A stretch of 64,000 nt of DNA. It comes from Durusdinium trenchii (Eukaryota > Sar > Dinophyceae > Suessiales > Symbiodiniaceae). Position numbers and translations under genes: made by a program. Location of the stretch: NCBI GenBank assembly GCA_963970005.1, contig CAXAMN010003936.1, positions 255,983 to 319,982 on the forward strand, given 5' to 3'. Below the pieces are notes generated by a model. That model was given only the letters and a program-made list of their open reading frames with translations, searched no databases and was not told the DNA's origin. Shown piece by piece: positions 54,701 through 62,524 of the stretch (the stretch's first letter is position 1; each line of letters opens with the position of its first letter).

Positions 54701-56393
54701 GCTTGGGTGACAATGAATTCGAAGCTGCCAGTAGCCGTGCCACTTCCTCCTTTGGAGCATGACCCAAATTGCAATGTAATCTTGCCACAGAAGCCTTCAT
54801 GGATGAGGTCAAGCCAGGTGGAGGGTTCTCAAACCAAATATCTGTCTTCATGTTTGGTACCAGGGTGCTGGAAGGAAAACCGCACGCCTCCTCCGCGTCC
54901 GGTCCATCTTCCGCAGCTCCTGGGTTTTCAGCCATCTCTGCCTCCTCGGCTGGAGGTTGGTGGTAGAAGAAGGTCTCAATGTCGGTGGCCTTCTTGAGCT
55001 TCTTGTGAACGAGGCGGTCTGGTTGGTTCATAGGATCTCGAAGATCTTGGATCAACTCGCCGGTGTTCTTGTCCTTTGTCACACGCCTGGTCACTGTGTG
55101 CCAGGCAGGTCCTCCACGCTTAGTGGTCTGCAGTCGAGTGGCTGAAAGGTCGGTTTTGGACCAAACCGATTCTCCAGAGTCAGGCGGCGACTCCGTTGAA
55201 GGCATCTCTTCATCCTCAGGGGCGTTACCAAAGAAGAAAATGCCCAGTCGAACAGGCTGTGCGAACCTCTGCTGTGGATAGTTGACAGCTGCCAAATCTT
55301 CTGCTTCGACAATGATCTTGCCATCTGCCATCTTGAGAGCTGCTCCACGATGAGTGAAGGGAATCTTGAAAGCAGGCCAACGTCGTGCGGCTGGTGTCAC
55401 AGCCACTTGAACTTTCTCAAGATGCCATGGGATGAGGTTCATCAGCTCTGTGTAGATGGGGTCGCTCTTGTTCAGGTCGAAGGCGCGGGTGTAGGTGTTC
55501 TCAAAGCGCTTGTCCAAAGTGTCAAGGACGGCGCGCCAACGCTGCTCATCTGCCAGAGGTCGTACAAAGAAAGCATCCTTGGCAACTTGGAAACGAGCAG
55601 GATTCCTCAGTCGAGCTTCGCGTTGTAGTCCGCGGAGAATTGCATTCACGAGTCCTTGGCAGTATTCTCCGCTGTGGCTTGTGTCCTTGCCCTCGATGGG
55701 TTTGGTGTACATCTTTTGCTCTGGTGTCAACTTTTGACTCAGCTCTGCCAAAATGGTCGGCGAGTCGGAGATCCATCGATGGGCCTTGATCATAGGGAAG
55801 CCATCGGTAGTTTCAGCTCCATATGCACCGGCATCACATACGCTGGTGCTCACATTGTCGAGCTCTGCCAAGGAAAGGATGTCAGGCTCTTGCCAAAGCC
55901 TTGATCTCAACACATTCTCACCCAAGAAAAGCCTCCCCTGAGCATGTTGTTCTTTGCAAAGGCCGACAGTGAAGCGCACCAGTTCTCGCTCTTCATCACG
56001 AAGGGCTTCCAACTCATGCAAGCGATGCGACCAGTTCATGTTCTCGTTGAACAAGCTCCAAAGGCGACATGGCCACGCCACGTGCAAAAGAAGGGGCTTG
56101 TGGTGCTGCAACACATGCTTTGCCAACTTCCGACCTGCTTCCGATGACAGGTCAATTCCTTCTCGAAGATCGAAGGGCTGGATGGCGTTGAGGCCAAAAT
56201 GGAATGCAGTCGATGTCAAACGCGCTGCACCTGAAAAGAGTTCCAACAGGTCGATCTTCGAGTCATACTTTACAATGTTGATATAGGCAGGAATTTTGTC
56301 ATACGTGGCCACCTCATTCTCGTAGAGACGTTGGTGATGCCGAAGGTGTCCGGTGAGCCACGTGTAGCTGCCTTTCTTCATATCAGATCCCAT
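51762..56393 (-). CDS. Pol polyprotein: methyltransferase-like domain, integrase, reverse transcriptase
   Basis: 1543 codons. Residues about 48-255 look like a compact C5-methyltransferase domain: LLELFSGAARLT (motif I), WPCRLWS with Cys109 (motif IV), FLGENV (159-161, motif VI), KAHRWISD (motif VIII) and YCQGLVNAIL (motif X). Integrase follows: the zinc site His540/His545/Cys574/Cys577, the DDE triad Asp606/Asp665/Glu700 and a C-terminal beta domain (about 826-875). A Pro/Gln-rich linker (1020-1180) leads to RT, with Asp1419 in WISDAKNAF, GLANAPRVWY and VHVDD (1517-1521). The ATG overlaps the gag frame's end by 16 nt. The frame ends abruptly just after the RT catalytic strand, inside the RT domain. 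The integrase triad and RT aspartates are intact. Confidence 0.9.
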   Translation of the reverse strand: MGSDMKKGSYTWLTGHLRHHQRLYENEVATYDKIPAYINIVKYDSKIDLLELFSGAARLTSTAFHFGLNAIQPFDLREGIDLSSEAGRKLAKHVLQHHKPLLLHVAWPCRLWSLFNENMNWSHRLHELEALRDEERELVRFTVGLCKEQHAQGRLFLGENVLRSRLWQEPDILSLAELDNVSTSVCDAGAYGAETTDGFPMIKAHRWISDSPTILAELSQKLTPEQKMYTKPIEGKDTSHSGEYCQGLVNAILRGLQREARLRNPARFQVAKDAFFVRPLADEQRWRAVLDTLDKRFENTYTRAFDLNKSDPIYTELMNLIPWHLEKVQVAVTPAARRWPAFKIPFTHRGAALKMADGKIIVEAEDLAAVNYPQQRFAQPVRLGIFFFGNAPEDEEMPSTESPPDSGESVWSKTDLSATRLQTTKRGGPAWHTVTRRVTKDKNTGELIQDLRDPMNQPDRLVHKKLKKATDIETFFYHQPPAEEAEMAENPGAAEDGPDAEEACGFPSSTLVPNMKTDIWFENPPPGLTSSMKASVARLHCNLGHAPKEEVARLLAASNSLSPKLLSALDALRCGSCIRTGRPKRPTTSSTSTVYAGFFGEVLQADIVYHRLLTGETIPVLGVVCEATNYHAAKALANRLPATMLEALIEIWYRPLGLPHRFRCDPDGAFQGEVARWHATHGIMHEIVPAEMHNRIGKIERRNALLRTLLERLTDEHACHTVDHLQHLIVAALYSLNACTYTYGRSPFQAVFGKIPRPLGDVVSDELVLVYSPDDIERTYKPEILRADALKILAETSASQAMKRALLRKTRHTQDLSSLQPGQTVAYWRWSGKARQLKRGSWNLARFLAYDPDRRSCWIQVNAHALKVAVSQLRVASGWETWSPSAEDVKFLKDAEKNLRDGLWKDSIEGPPGEHEEQFADEATMEEVRQLAPETLPRSRDYWQLTDAGAVRVHVEPRHELYVPQPQDECPLPLDTLADDRQTYIHDLEEQPEIDQWRDERSAKFYEQPWTGTTTFFRKRLPVEVASPEVPAEGTMLPSTALPPTGLRLPVPQRSEDRAAVSPQVIQQQQQNYDQRRVTINVSSPTYQQFGAPATPMPPTPRRRIARSRSPAPRVKLTLEQPATPAPAEQSALRDADEKQRPASAPLTPAAGEATENSGNTPAPEQATASASAGQGDGMPTEALLPDMPAKRPFDAMLASVMFTHRWDIFDDNTMCLKFPGFDGSPDTVGFHRSQIYMTFYLNSVQREQEVKDGDPKVSDAETSDDEQLTLSNVKVRTRQEQKQYEKEIPWRSIMLMDKMTIDKYILAIQKEFDGWQRWSGVQPVPSDEAERIFKDRILRRRVLRSRMAYRDKNRGIGALAAKARCVLIGCADPDITSLSRDSPTPSRTSEFLLLAILASGSNRRFNGTSEKWFCWISDAKNAFLQGQQATEERNNQPLYMQPPEDPLVKQSGCFAAKLYLVTGNCYGLANAPRVWYKHVCSVLRKHDFKMHDLDRCLFYHTSLHSGEEKIDCALIVHVDDFLAVYSESFKLEALEKCWNGAV

Positions 56394-59300
56394 GCGTACT
56401 CGTCCACTGAGTCCTCCTCTACTAACTGCTCCTTCTCGGGTGTCTGGAATAGCTCGGAGTCCTCCTCCTCTTGGGGCATGAACTGCGACGTCGACTGGCC
56501 ATCTTGCTGATGTTGAAGTACTGGGTCTTGGGTTTGGCCCGAGGTGCCATCAAAGGAGGTCCCAGTGGTACCATACTTGAGGACGCCGATGTGCTCGTCA
56601 GTGGAATCGGTGGCTTGTCCGCCACTGCTCGTGCCTCTGCTGTTGAAGATGGCATCATAACCACCGATGAGTTCTCCGAAGAGGGCAATGGCAGCGACAA
56701 GGGTTTTCCGAAAGGTGCTTCGTCCCATGCCTGCTTTTTCTCGTTCCATGTCCACTTCATGCCGCAGTCCCGACACTTTGCATACCGGCCGTGCTTGTTG
56801 CCGCTTCGTTGAATCATCTGTGCCGGATGCTTGCAGGGCTGCATGGCAATGTCTTGCAGGCTCTGGAACGTGTCCACATTCATAGGATCCTGGTGCGCAA
56901 TCCATCCCCTTGGACGGATACCCAAGTTCGTGCAGCGCAGCATGAACCTCACCAGGGTGATCTCGAAGTCGATGAATGCCAGGGCTAGCCGCCGCCATGC
57001 TTGCAACCAAGGAGGAGGAGCTTGCCGAGGCATTGGAGGTTGAGGCCTGAAGGTCAAAATCCTTGATGGCCGCAGATTGCTGCGAACAAAGGATCAACTC
57101 AGAATCTGGATCTTGCCAAACGTCCTCTTGACTCAACTGCTTCCAAACATGTGAGGTGTGAACTTGTGCAGGAAACAAATCAATGCGCACTGCCAAATGA
57201 CCATCAACCTGAACGATCGGAATCGTACACCCAAGCGCCTGGCATACGAGCTGCTGGCTTGGAAGATCGATGATCGCCTCAAGCCGGTGTGTGAGCAGGT
57301 TGTTACTAGCCAGCAAGGGGATCTTGTTGTTGTCATTGGTGTGCAGGACGCTGGTACCAACCAAACAAAGACCCTCAGGTGTGTGGTTCAACCCGGCGGG
57401 GATATAGGCATGCTTGAAGCTGTATTGTGGCTCACCATGACCGAATTGGAAAGCTTCTGACTCGTCTTGTTCCTTCAGCTTCAACCGGTGCTTGCTGAGG
57501 GTTTTGGTGTGCAGTTCGAGCCATGATGAGGAGCAGCAAGTACGCTGACATGCAGTATCTAAAACCATATACCCATTGTAACTGGCGAGGTTGGACATCA
57601 AAACCTGGGGAACGTTGGTTGAAGGTGCCCTGCATGGAGACGAGGATGCTGTGACAAAAGTGAAGTGTGTCCCGAAAAGCTCTTGTTGATGAGATTCTTC
57701 ATGAGGCTCCAAACAGGTTTCTTCTTTTGTCACACCATCCGCAAACTTCACCGCATACACCTTTTTGCTGTTGGCGCTCTTCGTGGCGTCTTTCGACTTG
57801 GTCTTGGCTTTGCCAGAACCTTTGGGAGGTGCGGCTGATGAAGCCTTCTGTGCATTGGGCGGTGGTGCTCCTTGACATTCTGGATCGCCTTTCCAGTGCC
57901 CAGGCTCACCGCATACGGCGCAGTGACTGGTTCTCTTCCGATCCTGGATGGATCGTTTGCCGGTGTACTTCCGGCCAAGGGTGAGGCCCTGAAGTCGACG
58001 GGCCGTCACTGTGAGGCGTTGGATCACCTCTTGTAGGCCGTCCTCATCTTCTTCGCCTTGTTCAGGGTCTTCCAAGGCTTCTTCCTCGTCATTGAACTCT
58101 TGTGCATCTTCGTCGGCAGCTTCTTCACCATCGAATGGCTCTGCATCTGAGGGCTCGGCTGCCTCTTCGTCGTCCTCTGGGATGCTCTTGACATACTCAG
58201 TGACATAGGTCTGACGAGGTCTATTCTTGCCTTTGTGGCTGCCTTTTCCTTTTCCCTTGGGATGTGTTGTACGATCATCACCACCTCGATCGCGATCTCG
58301 CCCAAAGTCGAACTCTCGGCTGAACACGACAGGTGGTGTCGGCCTGTGGTCGGGGAACTGGATGATTGCAGCTTCTCTCACCTTGCGCACATCAAGGTCA
58401 TTGCCAGCGGCGGTCAACAGAAGTCGCTGCTGGTCCAAGGAAATTCGCATTCTATCCATGAGGCGGCTGCCTCTGCTTTCCACATCGTACATGGACTCGA
58501 TGTTGATCTGGACAGATCTCAGGTTCCGCTCGGTGCGAGCATACCGATTGCAGAAGCTCCTGATCGTCTCGCCAGAGAAACGGTTCAGCTGTTCGAACTC
58601 CGACAAATAACGACGCTTCAAATAGATTGCACGAGTCATCAACGGGGTGCGCAGAGAGTCCAAGATGAAGTCGATGCCGTCCTTGTGGTTGATCAAGGAC
58701 AAATCTGCATGCTCCAGTTCTTCTTCCGCCTCCCCTCGGAGGCTCACATACAGGGCCATGGCAGCTTCGTTGGCAGGTAGGTACGATTTGATCTGTACCT
58801 GCCATACGCGGACCTTGCGCTCCCATTTGGTGAACGCTCGAAGATCTTCACGGCTGTAGGACCAGGAAGGAGGGCTCGGAGGTGTGCCTCCACGATACTT
58901 CACTCCCGGCTCCGGCCCTTTGCGGGAGTTCCAATGCGAGCTGCTGCTTGAAGAAGGTCCTCCTCCACCATCGCCACCATCAGGTGGCAGGTCAGGGCCT
59001 GCGAAGGGCCTATGGCCAGCACTGCCTGCTCCAGATCCAACTCCTTTGCCACTTCGTGGTACGAGGGGACCAGGTGATACTTGAACACTGTGTGATACTT
59101 GAGGAGCAGGAGATACTTGGAGGCCTTGAGCTCTGGTGGAACCAACAGGTAGGTGAGGACCAGGGCGTACTGGAGGATCAGGTGGTTGTTTATCACCCCT
59201 TCGTTCTGCACGGCGTTGTCGCCGACTCTTCTTCTGTGGCACAGGCTCCAAGGTTTCTGGATCGACCTCAGGGTCGTTTGTCATCAGGCTCTCGGAACCT

Positions 59301-59683
59301 GCTTCGTGTGCCTCGGACCAATCGTCGGGAGGTCCGAAGTCCCATGCATGACGATCGGAATCGTCTCGAGCTGGGGTCCACGAAGGCGTACTCGGTGAGG
59401 ACAGCGTCCTTGGTGGAGTCGATGAAGGTGGAGGCTCAGGCGGGTCAGGATGAAAGGTCCAGCTGTACGAACTAGATGAAACACTTTCATACTCAAAGCT
59501 TCCACACTGCACGCAACGCCAGCTATCAAGGGCTGCAGAGTAAACAAACCTATCATGGTAGCATCTGGTGCACTGCCAGCGAGGTCCTGGATCGTCTAGG
59601 CTCTGTGAGGGAGGTGTCCAGGGCTCTGAGGATTGTGCAGGAGTGTGATCGAGATCGAAACCTGAAGCAGCGTCCTCGGCCAT
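56378..59683 (-). CDS. Gag-protease polyprotein of the copia-like element
   Basis: 1101 codons from an ATG 46 nt inside the 5' LTR border. Residues 38-60 carry a zinc ribbon (CTRC ... CVQC). Residues 80-270 are Pro/Ser/Gly-rich and disordered. Residues 280-460 are the helical capsid-like part (FTKWERKVRVWQVQIKSYL, LKRRYLSEFEQLNRFSGETI). An acidic stretch (500-550) precedes a zinc knuckle, Cys588-Cys591-His596-Cys603, with longer last spacing than the usual CX2CX4HX4C. Protease motif VLDTACQRTCC has Asp709 (D-T-A). The last ~200 residues are doubtful: from about 57057 down, another frame codes better. Gag packages the RNA; the protease would cut the polyprotein. The frame ends with DEYAWDLI, overlapping the pol ATG. 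Confidence 0.85.
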   Translation of the reverse strand: MAEDAASGFDLDHTPAQSSEPWTPPSQSLDDPGPRWQCTRCYHDRFVYSAALDSWRCVQCGSFEYESVSSSSYSWTFHPDPPEPPPSSTPPRTLSSPSTPSWTPARDDSDRHAWDFGPPDDWSEAHEAGSESLMTNDPEVDPETLEPVPQKKSRRQRRAERRGDKQPPDPPVRPGPHLPVGSTRAQGLQVSPAPQVSHSVQVSPGPLVPRSGKGVGSGAGSAGHRPFAGPDLPPDGGDGGGGPSSSSSSHWNSRKGPEPGVKYRGGTPPSPPSWSYSREDLRAFTKWERKVRVWQVQIKSYLPANEAAMALYVSLRGEAEEELEHADLSLINHKDGIDFILDSLRTPLMTRAIYLKRRYLSEFEQLNRFSGETIRSFCNRYARTERNLRSVQINIESMYDVESRGSRLMDRMRISLDQQRLLLTAAGNDLDVRKVREAAIIQFPDHRPTPPVVFSREFDFGRDRDRGGDDRTTHPKGKGKGSHKGKNRPRQTYVTEYVKSIPEDDEEAAEPSDAEPFDGEEAADEDAQEFNDEEEALEDPEQGEEDEDGLQEVIQRLTVTARRLQGLTLGRKYTGKRSIQDRKRTSHCAVCGEPGHWKGDPECQGAPPPNAQKASSAAPPKGSGKAKTKSKDATKSANSKKVYAVKFADGVTKEETCLEPHEESHQQELFGTHFTFVTASSSPCRAPSTNVPQVLMSNLASYNGYMVLDTACQRTCCSSSWLELHTKTLSKHRLKLKEQDESEAFQFGHGEPQYSFKHAYIPAGLNHTPEGLCLVGTSVLHTNDNNKIPLLASNNLLTHRLEAIIDLPSQQLVCQALGCTIPIVQVDGHLAVRIDLFPAQVHTSHVWKQLSQEDVWQDPDSELILCSQQSAAIKDFDLQASTSNASASSSSLVASMAAASPGIHRLRDHPGEVHAALHELGYPSKGMDCAPGSYECGHVPEPARHCHAALQASGTDDSTKRQQARPVCKVSGLRHEVDMEREKAGMGRSTFRKTLVAAIALFGELIGGYDAIFNSRGTSSGGQATDSTDEHIGVLKYGTTGTSFDGTSGQTQDPVLQHQQDGQSTSQFMPQEEEDSELFQTPEKEQLVEEDSVDEYAWDLI
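56450..57057 (-). CDS. Alternative frame in the gag-pol junction with a second zinc-binding motif
   Basis: Open in the +1 frame relative to gag, 211 codons to 56422. It reads RRLALAFIDFEITLVRFMLR, TNLGIRPRGWIAHQDP, FQSLQDIAMQPCKHPAQMI and RYAKCRDCGMKW. The CxH...CxxC set (Cys75, His77, Cys95, Cys98 of this frame) is a plausible treble-clef zinc site, and equivalents occur at this place in dinoflagellate copia-like proteins as I recall them. The gag frame here reads low-complexity sequence instead. Two compensating one-base changes in this copy, or true dual coding, would explain it. Confidence 0.5.
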
Positions 59684-59700
59684 CTGTCACCTTTCTCTCA

Positions 59701-59722
59701 CGGAGCCCCCGTAGGGGCTCCG
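59701..59722. other. Perfect 9-bp hairpin at the primer-binding site
   Basis: CGGAGCCCC (59701-59709), loop CGTA, GGGGCTCCG (59714-59722). On the element's RNA it begins inside the primer-binding site and lies just before the gag ATG. Confidence 0.85.
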
Positions 59723-59728
59723 CTACCA
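59717..59728 (-). other. Primer-binding site (initiator Met tRNA-like)
   Basis: Minus strand TGGTAGCGGAGC, starting two bases after the 5' LTR block. It closely matches the TGGTANCAGAGC-type sequence complementary to the 3' end of initiator-Met tRNA used by most copia elements, with one mismatch (G for A). Confidence 0.75.
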
Positions 59729-59729
59729 A

Positions 59730-59934
59730 CACGACAAAGTTCGTGCGGTAGCAACTTCTCGATTTGTGCGGTCGGCTCGATCGACCTAAAACACAGCCAT
59801 GCCCATCGCGCGCGCTTTTCTGAGGGCGAAACAAAGCGTAAGGCTCAGTGGCCAACTTGGGAGTAAGGGGCCACAGAATGGAGAAGCTGGTGCGAGGGGG
59901 TCCGTCACGTGTCATGAAGCTCGTGAATTTCACT
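59730..59934 (-). repeat. 5' LTR of the copia-like element
   Basis: Identical to 50640-50844. Its right border is set by the end of identity and by the candidate target duplication. No TATA-like box is obvious inside it. Confidence 0.95.
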
Positions 59935-59937
59935 TGC
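59933..59937. other. Candidate target-site duplication, right copy
   Basis: CTTGC, matching 50634-50638. Confidence 0.4.
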
Positions 59938-60002
59938 ATCGTAGTATCCAAAACTTGTAGAGAGGGGTCCAGCATCCGCACGACCCAACCGAAGAGTGAA
60001 GA

Positions 60003-60085
60003 GTGCAAGCAAACCAAGCAAGCAAGCCAGCCAGCCAGCCAGCAACCAAGCAAACCAGCAACCAAGCAACCAAGCCATCAATCAA
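60003..60085. repeat. AAGCAAGCCAGCCAGC / AACCAAGCAACCAAGC simple repeat
   Basis: Degenerate 4-bp repeat (AAGC/CAGC/AACC), just beyond the 5' LTR. Confidence 0.85.
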
Positions 60086-60573
60086 CAAACCATGGTGAGT
60101 TGAATGATGTTGAATGTCCAAATCGCAGCTGGGTCCTGATCGTCCGGTTGCCGGCCACATTGATCTGCGGCGCCTGAGGCGATCGAATCCCCCCCACGAC
60201 GGCCGTGGAGCCACTGGAGCCATGTGGAGCCATCAGGATGGTCCAGGTGTCAGACTCCGAAGAGGAAGAGCTTTTGTGAGAACAAACGTCTTGAACGACT
60301 TGGTGGACAAACGTCGAGAAGAGAACCTGAAAGCTCGATTTGAGCATCGTGCAAGATCCTGAAAGCTCCTAAAACCACCCTAGAATCGCCAGAATCCGTC
60401 TAGGAGTCTAGGCAAAGCTTGACTCAAAACCCCCAAAGCACTGAGGATGCATGACTATGTATGACAGCACAGTGGCCCATCAAGCTTATCTACAATACTC
60501 AAACAACTTCCGAACCCCCCTTCCTCCCCTTCCTCCCAACCCACTGACCCACTGCTGCGACCGCGCAAAAGAC

Positions 60574-60699
60574 CAACGCCTTCTCCACCTTCAACGCGCT
60601 GAAGCCGCCGCCGGCCAAAGCCCGCCGCTCGGCCAAAGACTTCCCCGCCATCGCCCGCGCGCGGTTGGCCTGGGGCGGCCCGGCGTTGGGCCAAAGCAC
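60574..60699 (-). CDS. Exon, unknown product
   Basis: Exactly 42 codons between CTCAAG and GCGTTG|GTCTTT, phase 0 at both ends, with very high third-position GC. It reads VLWPNAGPPQANRARAMAGK, then ALAGGGFSALKVEKAL. Ala/Gly/Arg-rich. It is the nearest strong host exon upstream of the LTR element. No family recognised. Confidence 0.55.
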
Positions 60700-60949
60700 C
60701 TTGAGATGACACACCAGACCTCTTGGAAGACCAGGTGTTTGGCAAGGATATGGAATAGAATGAAATCCTATCTCTAGATCATCGGATTTCAGGTGCCTCG
60801 AAGTGAGTCTTCTTCACAAGCACCCCCAGCCAGTCCGATTGACATGGACTCAAAACACCTTCCATGTACACGTAGGACCTTGAACAGACCTGCTTGGGCG
60901 GTGTTTGCATTTGGAAGATCAGCTAGGCACTGCGGTTTCAACTCAAGAA

Positions 60950-60979
60950 CTCTCTCTCTCTCTCTCTCCTCTCTCTGTG
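60950..60979. repeat. (CT)n microsatellite
   Basis: CTCTCTCTCTCTCTCTCT with one interruption. Confidence 0.95.
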
Positions 60980-61758
60980 TTCACCAAACATCTAAGGTGC
61001 AAAATGACAGAAAGCAATAGCAAAGGCTTGGAGGACTCGCCGGAACTCCTTTGCTCCCCCGTTGAAAGAAGTATGGATGTTGCATGATATCGCCAGCTCC
61101 TTCTCTCCCTCCAAACCCCTCCCGCAACCCCTGCCTAACGCGCGGGCGGTGAGCCGTGTACTACGGCTCCAGCGAAGAAGGAAGGGCCAGCCAAGGCAGG
61201 TGAGACTGTCTGTGTCTGCTTGGCTCAGGATTTATGACATGATCACAGGCAGGTCCATGCAGGTCAGTGGAGGGTAACTCGGCGATGGTGCGATGATGAA
61301 ACTGGATGAATTCATCGGTGGTGAGCTTTTGTGGCAGTGGATCTAGAGCGAGAAGCCATGTGCTTGATCCCAGTGAGCGCGCAGACGGCTTGAGAACCTG
61401 TTATTTGAAGAAGATCAGCGGGGTTCGATGTCCGGACCATCGAACAGAGTTTAAAGGATTTTGCAGTTCAAGGATGGCGAGCTATCAGCTCCCTGCGAAG
61501 GCTCATGTTAACTGGACACCAAGACAACGGAAAAATCACCCTGGACCCCATCTGAATGCCAGCATTTTGTTCGTGCTGGCGACACAATTAAGCCATCAGC
61601 ATTCCAAGCCGGCGTCTTTGGCCGCTGCAGTTGCTGGACATTGACTGACCAGCCCAAACCAACACGGCCCACTTCACGCTGTAAGACGAGGCCATCTTAG
61701 AAGAAGGTGATGTTCCCACAAACACAAGGAGGGCGAAGTTGGTTTGGGGAACCTACAC

Positions 61759-61851
61759 TGTTTGGTCTGGGACTCTTTGAATCGCCAAATGGACCACGAA
61801 ACCAATGGCGTCTTTTCTAGTCTTTCGACCAAGTGCGTCAGAAGACGCAAA
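61759..61851 (-). CDS. Exon, unknown product
   Basis: 93 bp between GCTTGCAG and AAACA|GTGTAG: one base, 30 codons, two bases. It reads LRLLTHLVERLEKTPLVSWS, then IWRFKESQTK. Amphipathic helix. No family recognised. A further candidate lies to its right at about 61970-62035 (AGMSLEAADRR). Confidence 0.4.
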
Positions 61852-62472
61852 CTGCAAGCTGTAACTCTAGAGTGGAACATGCTCAAAAAACCACTGTGTG
61901 TTTGCAGCAAGTCTGTGTTGCGGGGTTGATATCGAGAGAAAGCTTAAAGAACCATCTCAAACTCATTGAGCTCGCCGCCCAATCTGCAAATCCACGCAGG
62001 CCTCCTGTCGGCCGCCTCCAGGCTCATGCCGGCCTGGGAGTCAAAATCAGATGGTGTCATATCTGACCCACCTCCAGAGAGAACATGTTGTTGTGACCAG
62101 GACTAAAGTGGCACAGAGTGGGAAATGATGTGCTCTAGACTCTAGACTTACAGGCGTCTGTGGCTGTGGATATCCAGGTGCCTCGGGTTAAGCTGGAAAG
62201 ATCTTGGAAGGCCAAATGTGAACTCTGAGTCCCTCATCTGCAGGCTGCAGGCGCAGAGGCATCTGCTTTTCCACTGTTTCTGCCGGTGCAGGTGGCCCTT
62301 GAAAACAGGACCAACCTGTCGTGCTCCCGGTGGGTGAGGTCGCCCCTACCAAAGAGCATCAAGAAAAAAGGCAGACCGCAGCACCGATGAAAGCTCATGC
62401 TGCCTCAAGTTTGTCCTGCGCATCACAGCCAAGCTTGAGCGAGGGGATGTGTCCGCGATCCTAGGGACCCAC

Positions 62473-62524
62473 CAGTCAGACCCCAAGAGAAGGATTCAAA
62501 AAGATTCACCAATTGGTTGGGGTC
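62473..62524 (-). CDS. Short exon, unknown product
   Basis: 52 bp between GTCAAG and ACTG|GTGGGT: 17 codons plus one base (DPNQLVNLFESFSWGLT). Too short to be sure. Confidence 0.3.

Larger units (their letters stand above)
50634..59937 (-). mobile_element. Nearly complete Ty1/copia-like LTR retrotransposon
   Basis: About 9.3 kb, minus strand. Order: 5' LTR (59730-59934), primer-binding site, gag-protease frame (56378-59683), pol frame with methyltransferase-like, integrase and RT domains (51762-56393), a third frame with the RT end and RNase H (50815-51783), and 3' LTR (50640-50844). Integrase before RT is the Ty1/copia order. The LTR blocks are identical over 205 bp, so the insertion is young. 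A candidate 5-bp target duplication, CTTGC, sits at 50634-50638 and 59933-59937. Its fit would give LTR ends TG...GTGA/T instead of the usual TG...CA. It lies in the same direction as the neighbouring host exons, in what looks like an intron or spacer. Frame breaks suggest either programmed frameshifting or recent damage. Confidence 0.9.

Noticed and set aside
60455..60745. Gly/Arg-rich 96-codon minus-strand frame
   Set aside because: Wrong frame of the exon 60574-60699.
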